A stretch of 64,000 nucleotides of DNA from Undaria pinnatifida (Eukaryota; Sar; Phaeophyceae; Laminariales; Alariaceae): positions 8,972,634 through 9,036,633 of the forward strand of contig JABAKD010000027.1 in the NCBI GenBank assembly GCA_012845835.1, in the 5' to 3' direction. Under the pieces are notes generated by a model. That model did no database searches. It saw only the letters and a program-made list of their open reading frames with translations, and was not told where the DNA came from. Both the position numbers and the translations under genes were made by a program. Shown here in pieces: positions 1 through 13,200 of this stretch. Numbering within the stretch: position 1 is the stretch's first letter; every line of letters starts with the position of its first letter.

Positions 1-1430
1 TGCGTGATTCTCGTTGTGTACCTAGTCCATGGGATTTGTTCAAAAATCCGGTATCATACGAGAAGCAGTTTTGATTTTTCGGTCCGAATCAGGTTTATTT
101 GGTGGAGAGGTACCTGTGGTATGTCTTAAGCTCCCAAAGTGAGGGGTAGTATTAAGAAAAAAAGTAGTATCCCTCTATCGTAGCGCGCGTCTTGTTTTTT
201 TTCAACTAGCGCGCATAGAAGTGTGGGTCGGGTCTTGCGCGAACGAAAACGCCTTCCAAGTTATGTTTCCGGGGGGTGATATATCGAGCTCCTCCCCGCA
301 TGTGTTTTAGAAGCTCAGAATTTTCTCCTGCACACATCCTTAGCTAAGCGGGGGATTATTCAAAATGAGATATATACCCGGTGGACTCCAATGCAGTCAA
401 ACGATATGCGTTGCCCCCCTGTTGTGTTATTCAGCCTACTGCAAAAAAGTGATTCGTTAATAAAGGTCGGACGTGTGTTCGACGAGGCGTATCGAGCAGC
501 GCCGGTAGAAAAAATCAGATGTGAATTTCCAAGTAGCGCAGGCGACAGGGAAATAAAAACGGGGATTACCCGCGGAAGGGTAGAACGCAAGCGCAGTTGG
601 GCGAGAGAGGGTGGCGCGTGGGGGCAAAACATATCTGTCCCTCCCGCTAGCAGGATCAGCCTATCGTAACCTTCTCAGTCAAAGGAGAGGCCTGTCGGCG
701 GCAGCACCCTGCCGGTCTTTCCTGAAGGGGTTACGTACTGGCCTAGATATACTTAGTATATATTCTAGAGTTAACGTTCAGATAAAAAAGGCTCGGAAAA
801 AAGAGAGCGGGGGGCGACCGACCCCCCCTTACAAAATCTGCACCATTTTTTTTTTCAGTCAATTTTTTTCTTGGAAGTCAGAGAGGGTGTGGCACAAACG
901 CACAGAACACCCCTTAAAACCTGCTCGCCAGCGACTGTTTACGGACAGTTTCCTTGGAAAAAGAGCGGGCCCCATACGACAACGCCTCCTAGAACAGCAC
1001 CGAACGTGTTTCAAGAGGGACACATTTCTACCTGAGGGAAAGAGAGTCGTGACCCCGGGGTCTGTGACCAGCGTGGCAGGAGGGATAAAAAGGCACGAGC
1101 CATACACCCCTAGGGACGCGTGCTACGATAGAGGTGTTAAGGTATACCTTTTTTTGGCGAAATTGGTTTCTGAATGACGGGGGCTCCTTAACACTTACTA
1201 ATACTATCGTTGGAAAAAAATAAATTATAGGCCATCTTTTTCTTGTTTTTTTTGCATGATTCTCGTTGTGCTACCTACGGGGGCCATGGGGATCTTTCAT
1301 CCGGGATCAAAGCAGTTTTGTATTTCTCTCCAAATCAGTTTTTGGGTTAAGAAGGACATGTCTTAAGCTCCCAAATTTAGGGGTAGTACTAAAAAAAAAA
1401 GTGATGCTCCTCTGTCGCAGCGCACGCGTC
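1..1430 (+). repeat. Diverged direct repeats; no gene seen
   Basis: Two diverged direct copies of one sequence lie at about 1-200 and 1253-1430; both open with TG(C)RTGATTCTCGTTGTG-like sequence and share the stretches around ATGTCTTAAGCTCCCAAA and GGGGTAGTA. The segment at about 205-360 (GCGCGCATAGAAG...GGGTCTTGCGC...) reappears in diverged form at 32645-32800. The piece at 1170-1260 resembles the repeat at 18965-19045. Short ORFs here have no recognisable domains or splice context, so I treat the block as dispersed repeat sequence. Confidence 0.55.
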
Positions 1431-4369
1431 TTACTACACAGACCTCGAAAACTCAGTCATGCGAAACAGACACCGGCATATTTTCTTGCTTCTCACCCAA
1501 AACGAGTTTTTTTCGCTCCCAAAACCCCATTTCGCTCAATTTGGGTTCGTTGAAAAATCGGGACAACCCTCCTAAGAAATGCACCCACGATTTTCAGCGG
1601 GACAGATTGGCTTTATTGTCTGAATTAAGCGGGGGGGGCGGGGGGGGCGGCGGCGGCGGGGGGGGGGGGGGGTTCAGAGTAACAACAAAAAGGGCGAATA
1701 AAATCACGCTTCGCGCCTCCCCCCTCCCGCAGCCGACGTTGAAAAAAAAATGTATTATACCTGGTATCTCATTAATTAATTTCACTTAAAAACGCTCAAA
1801 ACGGATGGAAATCGGATAATACACGCAGTGTACACACGAAACGCGCCTCGTTAGTTTCCTTGCTCTCTCTTTCTACTGCCGTGTACGTTCTAATCGCGAA
1901 ATCCACACAACCACCGCAAAAACACAAAAAACAAGAACAAAAATAAACCGTACGTAGCGTAAAGTAAGCACGAAGCAGAAACCAATATTTAGTAGGAATA
2001 AAAAAAAAGAACAGAAAAAAATAACCCCCTCCCCTGCCCCCCCATGCCCTCCCCACCCCCCCCCAAAAAAAAAAGCAAAAAAGCAAAAAAACAAAACAAA
2101 AATGGCTACACCTATGGTTGCCCCGTTCTTGACATATCGACCGCCTCAGCAGGGGGGAGGTGTGTGCATTCCATGCACAGCCGTAATCGTGTGACCATAC
2201 ACCCTCACACCTTTACAATATCAGATCGGAACACATCGGGTCTCCACCGACCAGGCAAACATTGCGTGCACCAGGCGCCGTGAGGTGTTCGGTGAGTCGC
2301 AGGAAGGGTTTTAGCTGCATCCCGCTAAGAAGAACCACTTGCGCGAGGCGGACTTCGGCACCGTGTGCGGCACTTTCTTGCTTATGGAGATGACAACTTC
2401 GACTTTATTGACTTGTTTTCTGGTGTGGCACCCCCCGCGACAACGATGGCGACACCATGTCACTCCCTCGGGCGGGTCGGGGGGGGGGGGGGGGAGGGGA
2501 TTTCAGTTCAGGAGAAGTAAGTCGCGCGCGCGCCAGGCTGGCCGCCGTAGGGCTTAACGTGTTTTGTATCGACTCCCGGACTGCTCACACACTCAAGCGC
2601 GGCACCCACCCCTCCATGCAGTGACCCACCCACCCACCCAACCCACCCACTCGTCCACACACCCACACACGACGACACATACGGGGATGTGTGGTGAGCT
2701 TAAACTTAATTTCTAACCAGCCACCGGAGGATTAAAAAAAATCCCACAAATCAACCCACCCACCCACCCACCTCCCCGCTACTTGCAAGACGTCACGATC
2801 GGGGCGAAACAAGCACGCGACACAAGATACCCGCGAAGAGACACTCGCCGCAACTCGGCGATTGGATGGAACCGAAATCAGATCAATCGAACAAAAAGTC
2901 GATTAATAGCGCAACATGCAATACCACGGTCTTTTCGTTGCGTCGAATTCAATAAAAAGCTAAAAATCTAATAAGAAATTAAAAAATCGACCGCGAAAAA
3001 AACATAATATACATCGAGCAACAAAATCGGGCGCCATGAAAAAAGCAAATCAAACAAAACGAAAAACCGAAATGGGGCGAAAACCAGCGTGTTCACCGCC
3101 GACTACGCGGCCGCCGTCGCCGCCGCCGCCACGCGGCTAACTCTTGCGATTTTCCGCGCGCCGTGATCGATCCAATCATTCAAATGACAACCCGGATCAA
3201 CCGAATTACTAATAATAATTAGTCGAGCGAACGAAAACATCGTGCACCATTCGACCCCAGAACGCGACGTGCATCAAAACCAATCATCAACCCCAATCAC
3301 GCGAACAAAAAAAACGCCACCGTGTGCCCAACCGCCACCCCCACCATCCCCGTGCCTGACGCTTTGAAGCAAAAACACCATCCACCACCACCCCCACCCC
3401 AACCCCAACCACCCCAACCACCCCAACCACCGCTACCTACACTCCCACCACCACTCCAACCACCACCACCACCACCACCACTGTTCGCAGCCCCCAGCCC
3501 GTTGGCCTTGACTTTCACGTACTTGTAGTCTAGCGGATAATGGTTTTGATTGTGGATTGTTGAAGATAAACACCAAATAACCCAGAGTGAGCGGCGGATC
3601 AAGCTCTCAGGGGGAGAGCGCTGACGGTTACACATGCACCGAAACGCTTCCTACTGAACTAAATACACACATACACTCAGCACCGCTCGTAGACCCACGA
3701 AACAATCACCACCACCACCACGACCACCACCACCAGCAGCCCGAACCTGCCCCCCCCGCAAAAACAGTGGGCCGTGTCTCTCGCCACACAGCGGGGGCGA
3801 CGATTCATCCACTATTAGATGCCACGATATATCTCGATGAGATGCGCACCACGTGTTTATCTCGCCGACAGCCAGCACAACACTCAAGGGGGAGGGGGGA
3901 AGAAACGGCACAATACAGGGGGTGGGCCGGGGGGGGAGTGCATTTTACGCGTAGCCGACGTCTTAAGACCATAGGCCTTCGCATACCTACAAATGCCGCT
4001 ACGGAGCACGTCGGGTTTTCACCGACCAGGCAGACATCGCGCGCACCAAGCGCGAAGAGCCGTCAGGTGTTCGGCGAGTCGCATGAAGGGTGAGCTACAT
4101 CCTACTAAGAACCACTTGTAAGACGGAATTCCGCAAGCTTGCGCGTACTGTCTTGCGCATACCGGGGGGGGGGGCTACTGCGACGAACCAACTGCGATGA
4201 ATCGACCGTACCACGTAGCAGCCCGGTGCAGCAGCAGCAGCAGTAGCAGACCACCACCACCGCCGCCGCCGCCGCCGCCACCACCACAACCACCACAACC
4301 ACCATCACATACACAAATCACCAACGACACCACCAACACCACCATAGCAGCAGTAAACACCCAATTGCC
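1431..4369. other. Gene-free stretch with simple and dispersed repeats
   Basis: No convincing coding exon. Contents: a long G-rich run at 1631-1672; an ACCC-type tract at about 2620-2780; CCA/ACC triplet arrays at 3365-3480 and 4230-4300; and two direct copies (about 2228-2390 and 4002-4162) of a dispersed repeat marked by CACCGACCAGGCA, GGTGTTCGG and AAGAACCACTTG. Short relatives of that repeat lie at 5890-5950, 25675-25760 (inverted) and 55175-55265. The 3' end of the minus-strand gene at 4370 borders this region. Confidence 0.5.
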
Positions 4370-6921
4370 TCAGAAGGGAGAATAGTCCTGAATGCCGGGG
4401 GTGCGTCGGCTGCCGTTCCCCGACCGGGGATACCGGCCCTCTTCCCCCCAGCCGATATCGCCTCCTGCCTCAGAGGCTATCGCGTCAGTAATTACCACCC
4501 GCGCCAGGGCGGGAGGTGGTGGGTGGGAGTCGTAGTTCGGCAGGCGGGAGGCGTGTGGACGAGTGGGGGATGGGGTCGGGCGGGGAGAGGTAGGGGGGGA
4601 AGGGGGAGGAGGGGTGAGATACAAGAACAGCGATTGAAAGTAGCACCGTCGGGTCCACCTGCTTTCGGTGGCAGCAGCCACCGGCGGTGACCAAAGAACC
4701 CGGGGGGCTGTCATCTACCGGCGACGTGGGTGTACTATGGTGCGTATTATAGGCGTGGTGCCGGCGACGGTGTTGCATGGAAATCGAGGTTTTCCAGACG
4801 AATATTTTGGTCGATATCGAAGAAAACATGTGCGCGTGTGCTCGCTTATGTATGTCAGTGTGCGTGTGGCACCATCAGCGATCTTGCTGTCTCCTTGACA
4901 AGCACACAAGAAATTCGGCGCCGAGATTCGATGATTCCCCCATCCCATCCACTCTCCTCGTCTTGTCCCCCCACACTTACCACTGCGGCCGACATCATAA
5001 TCGGGATTGCCATTATTGCCGCCTGGAGCCCACCCCGCCCCTCCTCCCCCTCCTCCCCCACCGCGGAAACTCTCTCCAGATACGCTCGCTGCACGGCCCG
5101 CCCCTCCGCCTCCTCCCCCCCCCCCCCCCCCCCCCTGCCCCCTCCCAGGCTAATCGTCGACCGGAACGCCGCGCGCCAAACCCGCGTAAGCTTCCGCCTT
5201 AAGGTTGAGATAATGGGTCGGAAAGGGAGGCGGGAAAGGTGGAGAGGGGGGTGGGGGGTGAAAGGGGGGTGGGTTGGGGGGGGCTTGGGGGAAGACACTA
5301 AGAAATGCCACCACAAAGGCAAAACACCAACACCAACACCAACACCAACGTCAATGCCACAGGTGAACACCACCAATGCCCCGACCGCCACCACTACCAC
5401 CACCTCCACCACCACCACCACCACCACCACCTCCACCACCACCACCACCACCACCACCTCCACCACCACCACCACCACCACCACCACCCCCATCAACGCC
5501 ATCAAAAACACCACCAACACCCTCACAACCGGGTAATCTCTACGCGCATTATCGTTGTGAAAAAAAAACAGGACTGCACACCATCCCAGTCAAAATATAT
5601 CTTGCACGTCGGCCCACACTTGACCCAACCCTAACCCTAACCCTAACCCTAACCCTAACCCTAACCCTGACCCTAACCCCAACACTTCGGGGAGCTCGAG
5701 GTCGGCAGCGGCGATCCGCGGCTTCGCCGCGTGTTTCGAAGGCGTTTTCCAAAAATAATCAGCGGGTCGAAAGGCAGGCATCCACCAATCAAACACAATG
5801 TGTGCACAGTCTTTGTGTTCCCACCTATAATACCATCAGGCACTGTCCTCACAACCCCCCCCCCCCCCCCCGCTCTCCTCAAGCATCGTCTGCCTGGTCG
5901 TTGAAGCCCGACGTGCTCCACCTCCGCACTGCAGGTATGCGGGGGGTCTATGGTCATACCACTACAGCTATGCGCTATGCATCTAATGAGTACACCCCCT
6001 CCTCCCTCCTCCCTCACCCACAGCCCTTTCCCCCCCCCCCAAAAAAAAGCCAAACAAAAACACACCAAAAACACCAGCGCTTGAGTCCCCCTCGCAGTCC
6101 CGTACTAACCTCCGAAACCTCCCACGATGGATCCGGCCGCGCTTCCCCCTTGGATGCTCCCGCCGTGATTGCTCCCGCCTCCTCCCTGAGAAAACCCTGC
6201 CCCCAACCCCGCCCCCGGAGGGCTTCCGCCCCCTCCCTGTCCGAAGCCCAGCCCCATTCCTATTGCGGGCGGGGCTTCCCCGGAATTTCGCGCAAGGGCC
6301 TGCGTAATAATGACAAGTGTAGAATAGGCACGGGAGGTATAGAACAGGTACGGGAGGGGGGACAGGGTCACTGCCGTGGCATTTTATTCGCGTGCTCTCC
6401 TTTCCCTGTTGGTGTATGCTTCGTCTTTGTATCGCTCCCTCAATGTACGTGTAGCCCCTCAATTCTACCCCCTGCCTCCCTTCCCCCCTCCCCCCGTTCA
6501 CCCGTCCCCCCCTTCCTTCTTCCTCCTTCTCTGTCCCCTCCCTCCTTCCCTGTATTCTCCCGTCTTCCCTTCTCGCCCCCTTCATTTCCCCCTCCCTCTC
6601 CCCTCCCCCCCCTCCCCCCCCTCCCCTCCCTCCCTCCCCCGACAAAAGTCCAGCACAGGAATGACGCCTGCAATACGCCACCCGAAGACATAAAATATCG
6701 GCATACTTTGAAGTCCCTCCGTTTTACTCCCCCTCAATCAAGCACGCACGCACAGAAAAACACAACAACAGCCAACCAACCAAACCAAACGAAACGAAAC
6801 AAGCAAGCAAACAAACTACCAAAAATAAAACAACGAAAACAACCAATCGACCGACCAACCAACCAAAAATAACAAAGCAACAACAAAAAAAAACATCAAC
6901 AACAACGACGACGACAACGGC

Positions 6922-6986
<65 letters not shown>

Positions 6987-9900
6987 ACAATCCAAACCAA
7001 ACAAGCAAGCAAACACACTAACAAACAAGAAACACAACGAAAACAACCAACCGACCGACCAACCCACCAAAAATAACAAAGCAACCAAAAACAACAACGC
7101 CACAAAATACCATTCTCTCCTCTATCCTCCCGAGAAAAAAACCAAAACAAAACCAAATTACAAAAACAGCCCCACCCCACCTTCCCACAAAAGAAAAACA
7201 CAAACCAACCAAAAGAGCTCCCCCACGCACCCACCAACACGAGCTCGCTCACCTGCGCAGTAAGCGGAACGCGCGTTACCCCGCCCTCTCCCCCTCTCGC
7301 CCCCCGTTCCCCTCCAAGAGTGCGCCCTCCCCCCCTAACCGCGCTGCTCTGAGTAGTTAACGGCGGCGGTCGCTGCTCCAGCCCTCCCCTCGCAGGCCCC
7401 TCCCTCCCTCTCCCTTTCTTCCCCCGGTCCGACCTTCGGGGGACGGAAACGCTGCTGCCGGGTCCTCGGCGGAGAGGAGCGGTACCTCTCCCCGAGAAAG
7501 TGGCTCCGTATCTCCCCCCTTCTGCCCACCCGCCACCGCTAACGCTGCTGCTACCGCCGTAGCCGCTTACGACGCTGCTGCTGCCGCAGTCTGACGCGTC
7601 GTCGCGGGCGAAGCTAGCGAACGAGCTCGTGCCGTCGTCGTCTCCGTCGCTGTTCGCGGTTTGGAGGTGTTTGGTCGGTTCGGGAAGGGGTGGGAAGGGG
7701 CGGCAGGAGGGAAGGGACGGCATGAATGCTACTTGCTGGTTAAACTTTCTACTATAGTGTCCTGCAGAAAACATCCCACATAGTTGCAGCGCTATCATCA
7801 CCAACGTAAACACCAACACCAACACCCAAACCAGCACCAACGCAAAAACACCACAAAAACTACACGAACATCAACATCGACGTTTAGCACCACCAACGCT
7901 CCGATCAGCAACACTCACACCGGCGCCAGCACCAACATCTACACCAACACCAGCACCCACACAAACCACCACCAACACGCACGCCCCCCACCACTACCAA
8001 CACCATCACCAAACAACACCGGCATGAACACCACGCCAACACAAGCGACAGCATCACCACCAACTACCATCGCCACCATCATCCACACCAACACCCGCCT
8101 CTACCACCACTGCCACCGCCACCCCCACCCCCACCCCCAACACCACAATCACCAATACCACCCCCCCTGGAGGTGTCTCTATTAGGTGTAGGAACGGTGC
8201 TCCGTCTCGAAAGGTGTGCGTGGTCAATGGTATGGTCAAACGACTAAGGCAAGCAACAAATGAGTACGCCCCGCCCCCCCCCCTCAACACCCCCAATACC
8301 GACACCCCGAAGGCGAGGGCGTATACAACATGAGATCCAATGTCAACGTCAACTTACTTCACCAACGTTTTTGAGGACACCTACTTGGAATTCGTGTGAA
8401 TCGTTTTTGGCAGAAATAAAACGATGAACGCGGACAATGTTACAAGAAGAACAGCTGGGATTCACGCGACAATGCTACAAGAAGAACAGCTGGCATTTTT
8501 CTTTCTTTCTCACCTGTCCTCCCACCAGTTGGTGCGCCCACTGCGTGCAGTGGACACGGACCCCGGAGAAGCGGGCGACACCGTCGAATCGCCCTTCAAC
8601 CAGAGCAACAAGCAGAAAAAGGAGGAAGAAAAAAAAACGCAAAAGATTAAAGGGCGGGGGGCGGGGGAGAGGCGGGGAGAAGTTGGAATGAGACACGGCA
8701 TGATTGGACCAAATTTAAAACACCGAAAAATGTTCTGTTGACCCTGGCAGCACCTACGGGAGAAACGCCTCTGTAAAAACGCGCGGCTGGCCGCAGTATC
8801 ACGCAGCTTGCAAAAATGAGCATCGACCAATGAAATCGATCGAACTACAGCTGACGTAATAGAAAAAAACATTTTCAAAAATACACACAAAACACACACA
8901 AAGCGCACAAAACACACAAAACACACAATATCAAATTCCAAGATTGTTCTTTGCAAAAAAGGAACGTGCCTAAAATTGTGAAGGGGGTATAATAACGCCT
9001 TCCATCCCCTTCCCGTCACCCACATTGTCGCTCGTCCCGTACGACTCCCCAGGCCGCCCGCCCCCACCACCGCTGTAGGTGCTGCCACTGGGAGAAAGCA
9101 GCCGATTGGACCTCTCCGGGACCATCTCCGGGGCGTGGCTGTCCCCGAAACCCCCCCCACGTGCGCCCCCATTACCGCCTCCGCCACCACCGACGCCGTC
9201 GTGCCTAGGGGAGATTGCCGAAGATGGGGGCCTTGGCCGCCGCCGATCCCTGCTGGTTCAATCATAGGCAGGATCGGCGAGTCAGGTCACAAAATTATAT
9301 TACAATTAGATCACGGAATGAGATAAACTTGAGATCACAAAAAATATGTCACAAGGGACAACAAAATTATATCACAAAATGAGACAAGCATGGGATCTAA
9401 TAAAAATGAGACCGTAAGACGATTCCACAAAATGAGAATGAGATCACACAAGATGACGTAACAAAAATCAGATCACCAAATCGGGTCACACCAAATCACA
9501 TACAAACCTCAGGAAGTCATGTCACCAAACCACATCGTCAAATCAGGTCACAAAATCAGACACTAAAAGCCTTGGACGTGGAGTTCTAGGCACCGAGGCT
9601 CACCTATCTCTGAAGCTGCTGACCCCAGGCCCCACCGGCGAAGCATTGCTAGCGCGCGCCCGTCCCGATCCCCGCGACCTTTTCCCATCTGTCACATGGG
9701 TGAAAACCCAACACACATAAGAGGCGATAAAGTATATTAAAAATGTTGCACATAAACGTTAGCCTGCACAACCAGATTCCGCCACATTCTCCCACGCTCA
9801 ACCTGACATGTCTAGCACTAACGTCAAGAACCACGATGGATTCTGAGTATCCAAGTTTACCTGCGATTCTTTCTTCGGCATCGCGAACACCGTCGCGCAA

Positions 9901-10044
9901 GGGCAGATCGGGTCTGCGACGAGGAACGCCACCTTTACTTGTGTTGCGTTGCGCTCTTTCGATTTTGTTTTCTTTGTATTTCGCATTGTTTCGAGCGGGG
10001 AAAGACGATGGCGGATGAGAAGAATAGCCAACTTTGATTTGCAT
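4370..10044 (-). CDS. Gly/Ser/Arg-rich disordered protein, seven exons, function unknown
   Basis: Not recognised. Minus-strand exons in transcript order: 10044-9861 (first in-frame ATG at 10042-10044), 9688-9604, 9249-9020, 7761-7253, 6299-6110, 5088-4981, 4464-4370 (stop TGA). All six junctions have GT...AG borders and matching phase (donors gtaaac, gtgagc, gtgacg, gtgagc, gttagt, gtaagt), giving 1401 nt or 466 residues. The third exon may start 3 nt further out, at 9252. The N-terminal part is basic and rich in Arg/Lys/Pro. The middle has Gly runs plus an acidic stretch (NSDGDDDGTSSFASFARDD, in exon 7761-7253). The C-terminal exons are nearly pure Gly/Ser and end GIQDYSPF. I see no catalytic motif, signal peptide or membrane helix. 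It lies 242 bp downstream of the stop of the co-oriented gene at 10286-15462; the two could be one transcription unit. Consistency of phase is the main support; the first exon is the least certain. Confidence 0.62.
5318..5515. repeat. ACC/CCA triplet array in intron
   Basis: A CAACAC-type array grades into an uninterrupted CCA/ACC triplet tract in the intron between exons 6299-6110 and 5088-4981 of the minus-strand gene. On the transcribed strand it is G-rich (GGT/GTG). The long poly-Pro, poly-His and poly-Thr reading frames across it are artefacts of the triplet period. Confidence 0.85.
5629..5680. repeat. Interstitial telomeric repeat (CCCTAA)n
   Basis: About eight CCCTAA units (TTAGGG on the minus strand) with one CCCTGA variant, inside the intron that follows exon 6299-6110. 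A second tract in the opposite orientation lies at 46786-46835. Both tracts have a similar neighbour on the CCCTAA 3' side, containing CTTCGCCGCG followed by GTTT and a TTTTCCAAAA-like motif, so they may belong to one dispersed unit rather than being independent telomere insertions. Confidence 0.85.
6895..6988. repeat. CAA/CGA triplet microsatellite
   Basis: An ACAACGACGACG lead passes into a nearly pure CAA triplet run, within an intron of the Gly-rich minus-strand gene. The neighbours (6780-6880 and 6990-7080) are related A/C-rich sequence with AACCAACCGACCGACC motifs, forming a larger low-complexity block of about 300 bp. Confidence 0.8.
7790..8165. repeat. CACCAACAC minisatellite
   Basis: Degenerate array of CACCAACA/CCAC units in the intron between exons 9249-9020 and 7761-7253 of the Gly-rich minus-strand gene. 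It is C/A-only on the plus strand and G/T-only on the transcribed strand. The His/Thr/Asn-rich reading frame across it follows from the repeat and is not a credible protein. The following segment (8185-8270) is related to 23985-24070: both contain GGAACGGTGCTCCGT and TCGAAAGG. Confidence 0.7.
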
Positions 10045-10285
10045 CTTTTTTTCTTTTTTTTTCTTCCATGTACAACTAACTGCTGTTTGGTCAGAGAACA
10101 AAGCAATATCACTCGTACCATATTGCTTCCACACCTTATGCCTAAAAAATAGTGGTGCCTCGACCCTTTCAATGGCTGTCGTCGTCGCGCGAACATCACC
10201 CTCCCCGACGCCACCCTACCCTACCCTACCCTACGTTACCCCACGTTAATATACCCCCCAACACCTTCCCTACACTACCCTTTCC

Positions 10286-13200
10286 CTACCCTGTACGGTT
10301 GGAATATGCCGCACCTGCTCCCCCCCCCGCTCCCCTAGACGAAGATGCCTTTCTCAGCTCCTTCCGCTGCCGCGACTTCCGCCCCCGCCGCTTTCCGAGG
10401 GCGCCGCTCCTCTCTAACACCTCCCTCAAGCACACGTTCAACACCACCGACATCGCCGCCATCGCCTGAAGGGCTATAAACGCCGCCAGCTCAAGTGGAA
10501 ACCAGATCGACTCGCGGGCGTGCCGCACGTCCAAGCACAGCCACGCCATGCTGGAAAAAACAAAACAAAAAAAAACGGGGGAGGAACGAGACGTGTTTTT
10601 GTCAAGTTTTTCTTTCGGTCTAAGGTGTATTTTTTTTCTAGTATTTATTATTACGTTTAATTTTTATATTGTTTCTTGGGTTTGAATATTTGTTAACTTT
10701 TCCCATCACCGCCACGGTCTGATTGCTATAAACGCCGCCAGCTCATGTGGAAACCAGATTGTCCCACGGGAGTGCCGTACGTCTAGGCACAACCATGCCA
10801 TGCTGAAACATAAAACAAAAAAAAAAGAACAGGGAAGGCGCATTGCCTTATCATTTATTTTATGTTGGGGAAAAAACCGGACGAAACAGCGTTTTTTTTT
10901 TCCTTCCATTTTTTATCGTTTTCGGATTTTGCTACGTAGGTACGTACCGCTGCTCGTGCTCTGAATCTGCTGCCAACATTAGTCTTTCCGTTCGCGACGT
11001 TGGTGGCTTTTTTTATGCGGGGACAGAGAGAAGACGCCCGTACTTAATCTGTATTCGTATTAGCATTTGCCTTGGCATTTGGTTTTGTACTCGGTTCGTC
11101 GCACTGTAGGGTTTTGTGTATAATTTGTTTTTTTTTCGTTCTGCTTTTAGCAGAATATAACGTTTTCGTACAAGGCAGCGCGGGCGGGGGTTTCCCGACC
11201 GACAGCGGAGGGACAGAGGAAGGGGGGGGAAGCTGGGGGGGGGGGGTAAGCGGGGCTTGTTTCTGCTGTAATGATTCAGAAGTAGCAGGTGTATGGCTTG
11301 GCTTGCAATATACCATAGCTGTATTTTGTTTCGCGCCTCCTCTTTTCGTGGGTGGCTTGTTCTTTTGCTGTGTTATTGGTGCCCGGTACGCTGACGTTTC
11401 GTTTGCTCTCCTCCGTTCATTTGCGATTTATTGTTCTGCGTTTTCCGTGTTTCACAATCTGTAACAACAACCGCAAAATGTGTACATTTCTAGGATGAAC
11501 ACTCAAGATGGACACTGCTGTGTCTTCCAGTGATGTCGTTCTGTAGAAACTACCGATTTAATGCTAAGGCACACACAGAGTGTAACAATACATAAAAACG
11601 GAGGCTCGAACCCACCGAACAGACACAGCAGTCTCACAATACATAAAACAGAGCCTTGAACAACCGAAACAGACGCACTATCACAATACATAAAAACGGA
11701 GCGTGCAGAGGAGGCAAGCGCGCCAAATTGCATCACAGGTGGATCAGGGGGGTTGGTTACGTTTGTGTTTGATCTGGACCGAATCTGCTGGTAGGTATCG
11801 GTAGCTATTGATAAATTGTGGTGATTTGTAATTTGGCGTCAACCACCCAACAGACACATTTATCACAATACACACAACGGAGCGTTGAAAAACCAAGTAG
11901 ACCCATTGTCACCACACACAAAACGGAGCCTAGAATCGCCGAACAGGCGCCTTCTCACAATACATAAAACGGAGCCTTGAACCACCACTTCTGCATCGCC
12001 CGGAAATTAGCCTTGGCGAAAGGGGTGTCCAGCTCCGCCAAAACGCCTCCAATGCCAAAGAAAACCAGGTAGCAACGGATCAGCCTGTCTTGCACTGAGC
12101 GAAAACACACACAAGGAGGAAAAGAGAGAGCCAAAAACGCAACAGCGAAATAGAGCGAGAGAGAAACAACGAACAAGCGAGAAAAAGAGGGGGGGGGGGA
12201 AAGGTCTGCGGAATGGTCCACTTCGTCGATCGGTCTCTTTGACGATCGGTCTCTTCGTCGATCGGTCTTTTTGTCGATCGGTCGATTGGTTGATTGATCA
12301 ATCAGCCGACCGGTCTCTTGGTCGATCGGTCGATCGGCCGATTGGCCGATGGGTCAATTGGTGGATCTGTTGATTGGTCAATCGGTCGATCGATTGATCA
12401 GGGTGATTGGGGATACACACACAAAAAAAACGCTTGCATAGGAAACATAAAAAAATATTAATAGTCCAATGCCATCGCAGCACAAGGTCAACCCAATCCA
12501 CGAAAAAAAAGAGTTCAAAAACGGCCAAAACGCCCCTTTTTGCCCACAACCCTCACAAGGGTTTCTTGAGATAGGTTGGTCGGGATAACTCCAACCCAAC
12601 TAACCATCCAACCACTAAAATGAAATTGAGGACCCACTCCACCAGGTTTTGATGTTTTTACGGGTTCAGTTTTTTTTGTTCCAGACCAAAAAAAGTGGGT
12701 CGTCGCAAACACCCTATTGGTCGATCAGTTGATGGGTCAATTGATCGATCGGCTGATGGGCGGATCGGTTGATTAGTCGGTCGGTTGATTGGTCGATCGG
12801 TTGATTGGCCCATACCGGTTGATTGGTCCATCGGCTGTTCGGCCGATCGATCGCTCTTTTGGCCGCTCAATCGATCGCTCAATCGACCGATCGCGCGATC
12901 GCTCTACAAGACCTCTCTCGAGAGACTCACGCCTCAGGTCCGGACGCAAGTAGACGAGGGTCACGTTCAACCCCGAGGTGTAGACGCACGCCGCCACGCC
13001 CAGCACCTTGAAAGCGTAATACAGGAACCTTACGCACTTCCTCGCTCTCCGCTTCGCGATGAGTCGTTCCTTCCTCTCCTGCTCAACGGGGACCGGGGAT
13101 CAACGGCGACGGCGACGGTATCGGTAACGGTGTCGGTAACGGTACAGATAACATTATCGGTGTTGGCACCGGTATCGACATCGGTGTTGGCGTGGGTATC

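Noticed and set aside
5629-5680. Chromosome end
   Set aside because: The tract is short and lies inside an intron of a multi-exon gene, with unique sequence on both sides.
9649-10134. Single 161-codon minus-strand ORF
   Set aside because: Better explained as parts of two exons (10044-9861 and 9688-9604) separated by an intron with matching phase.
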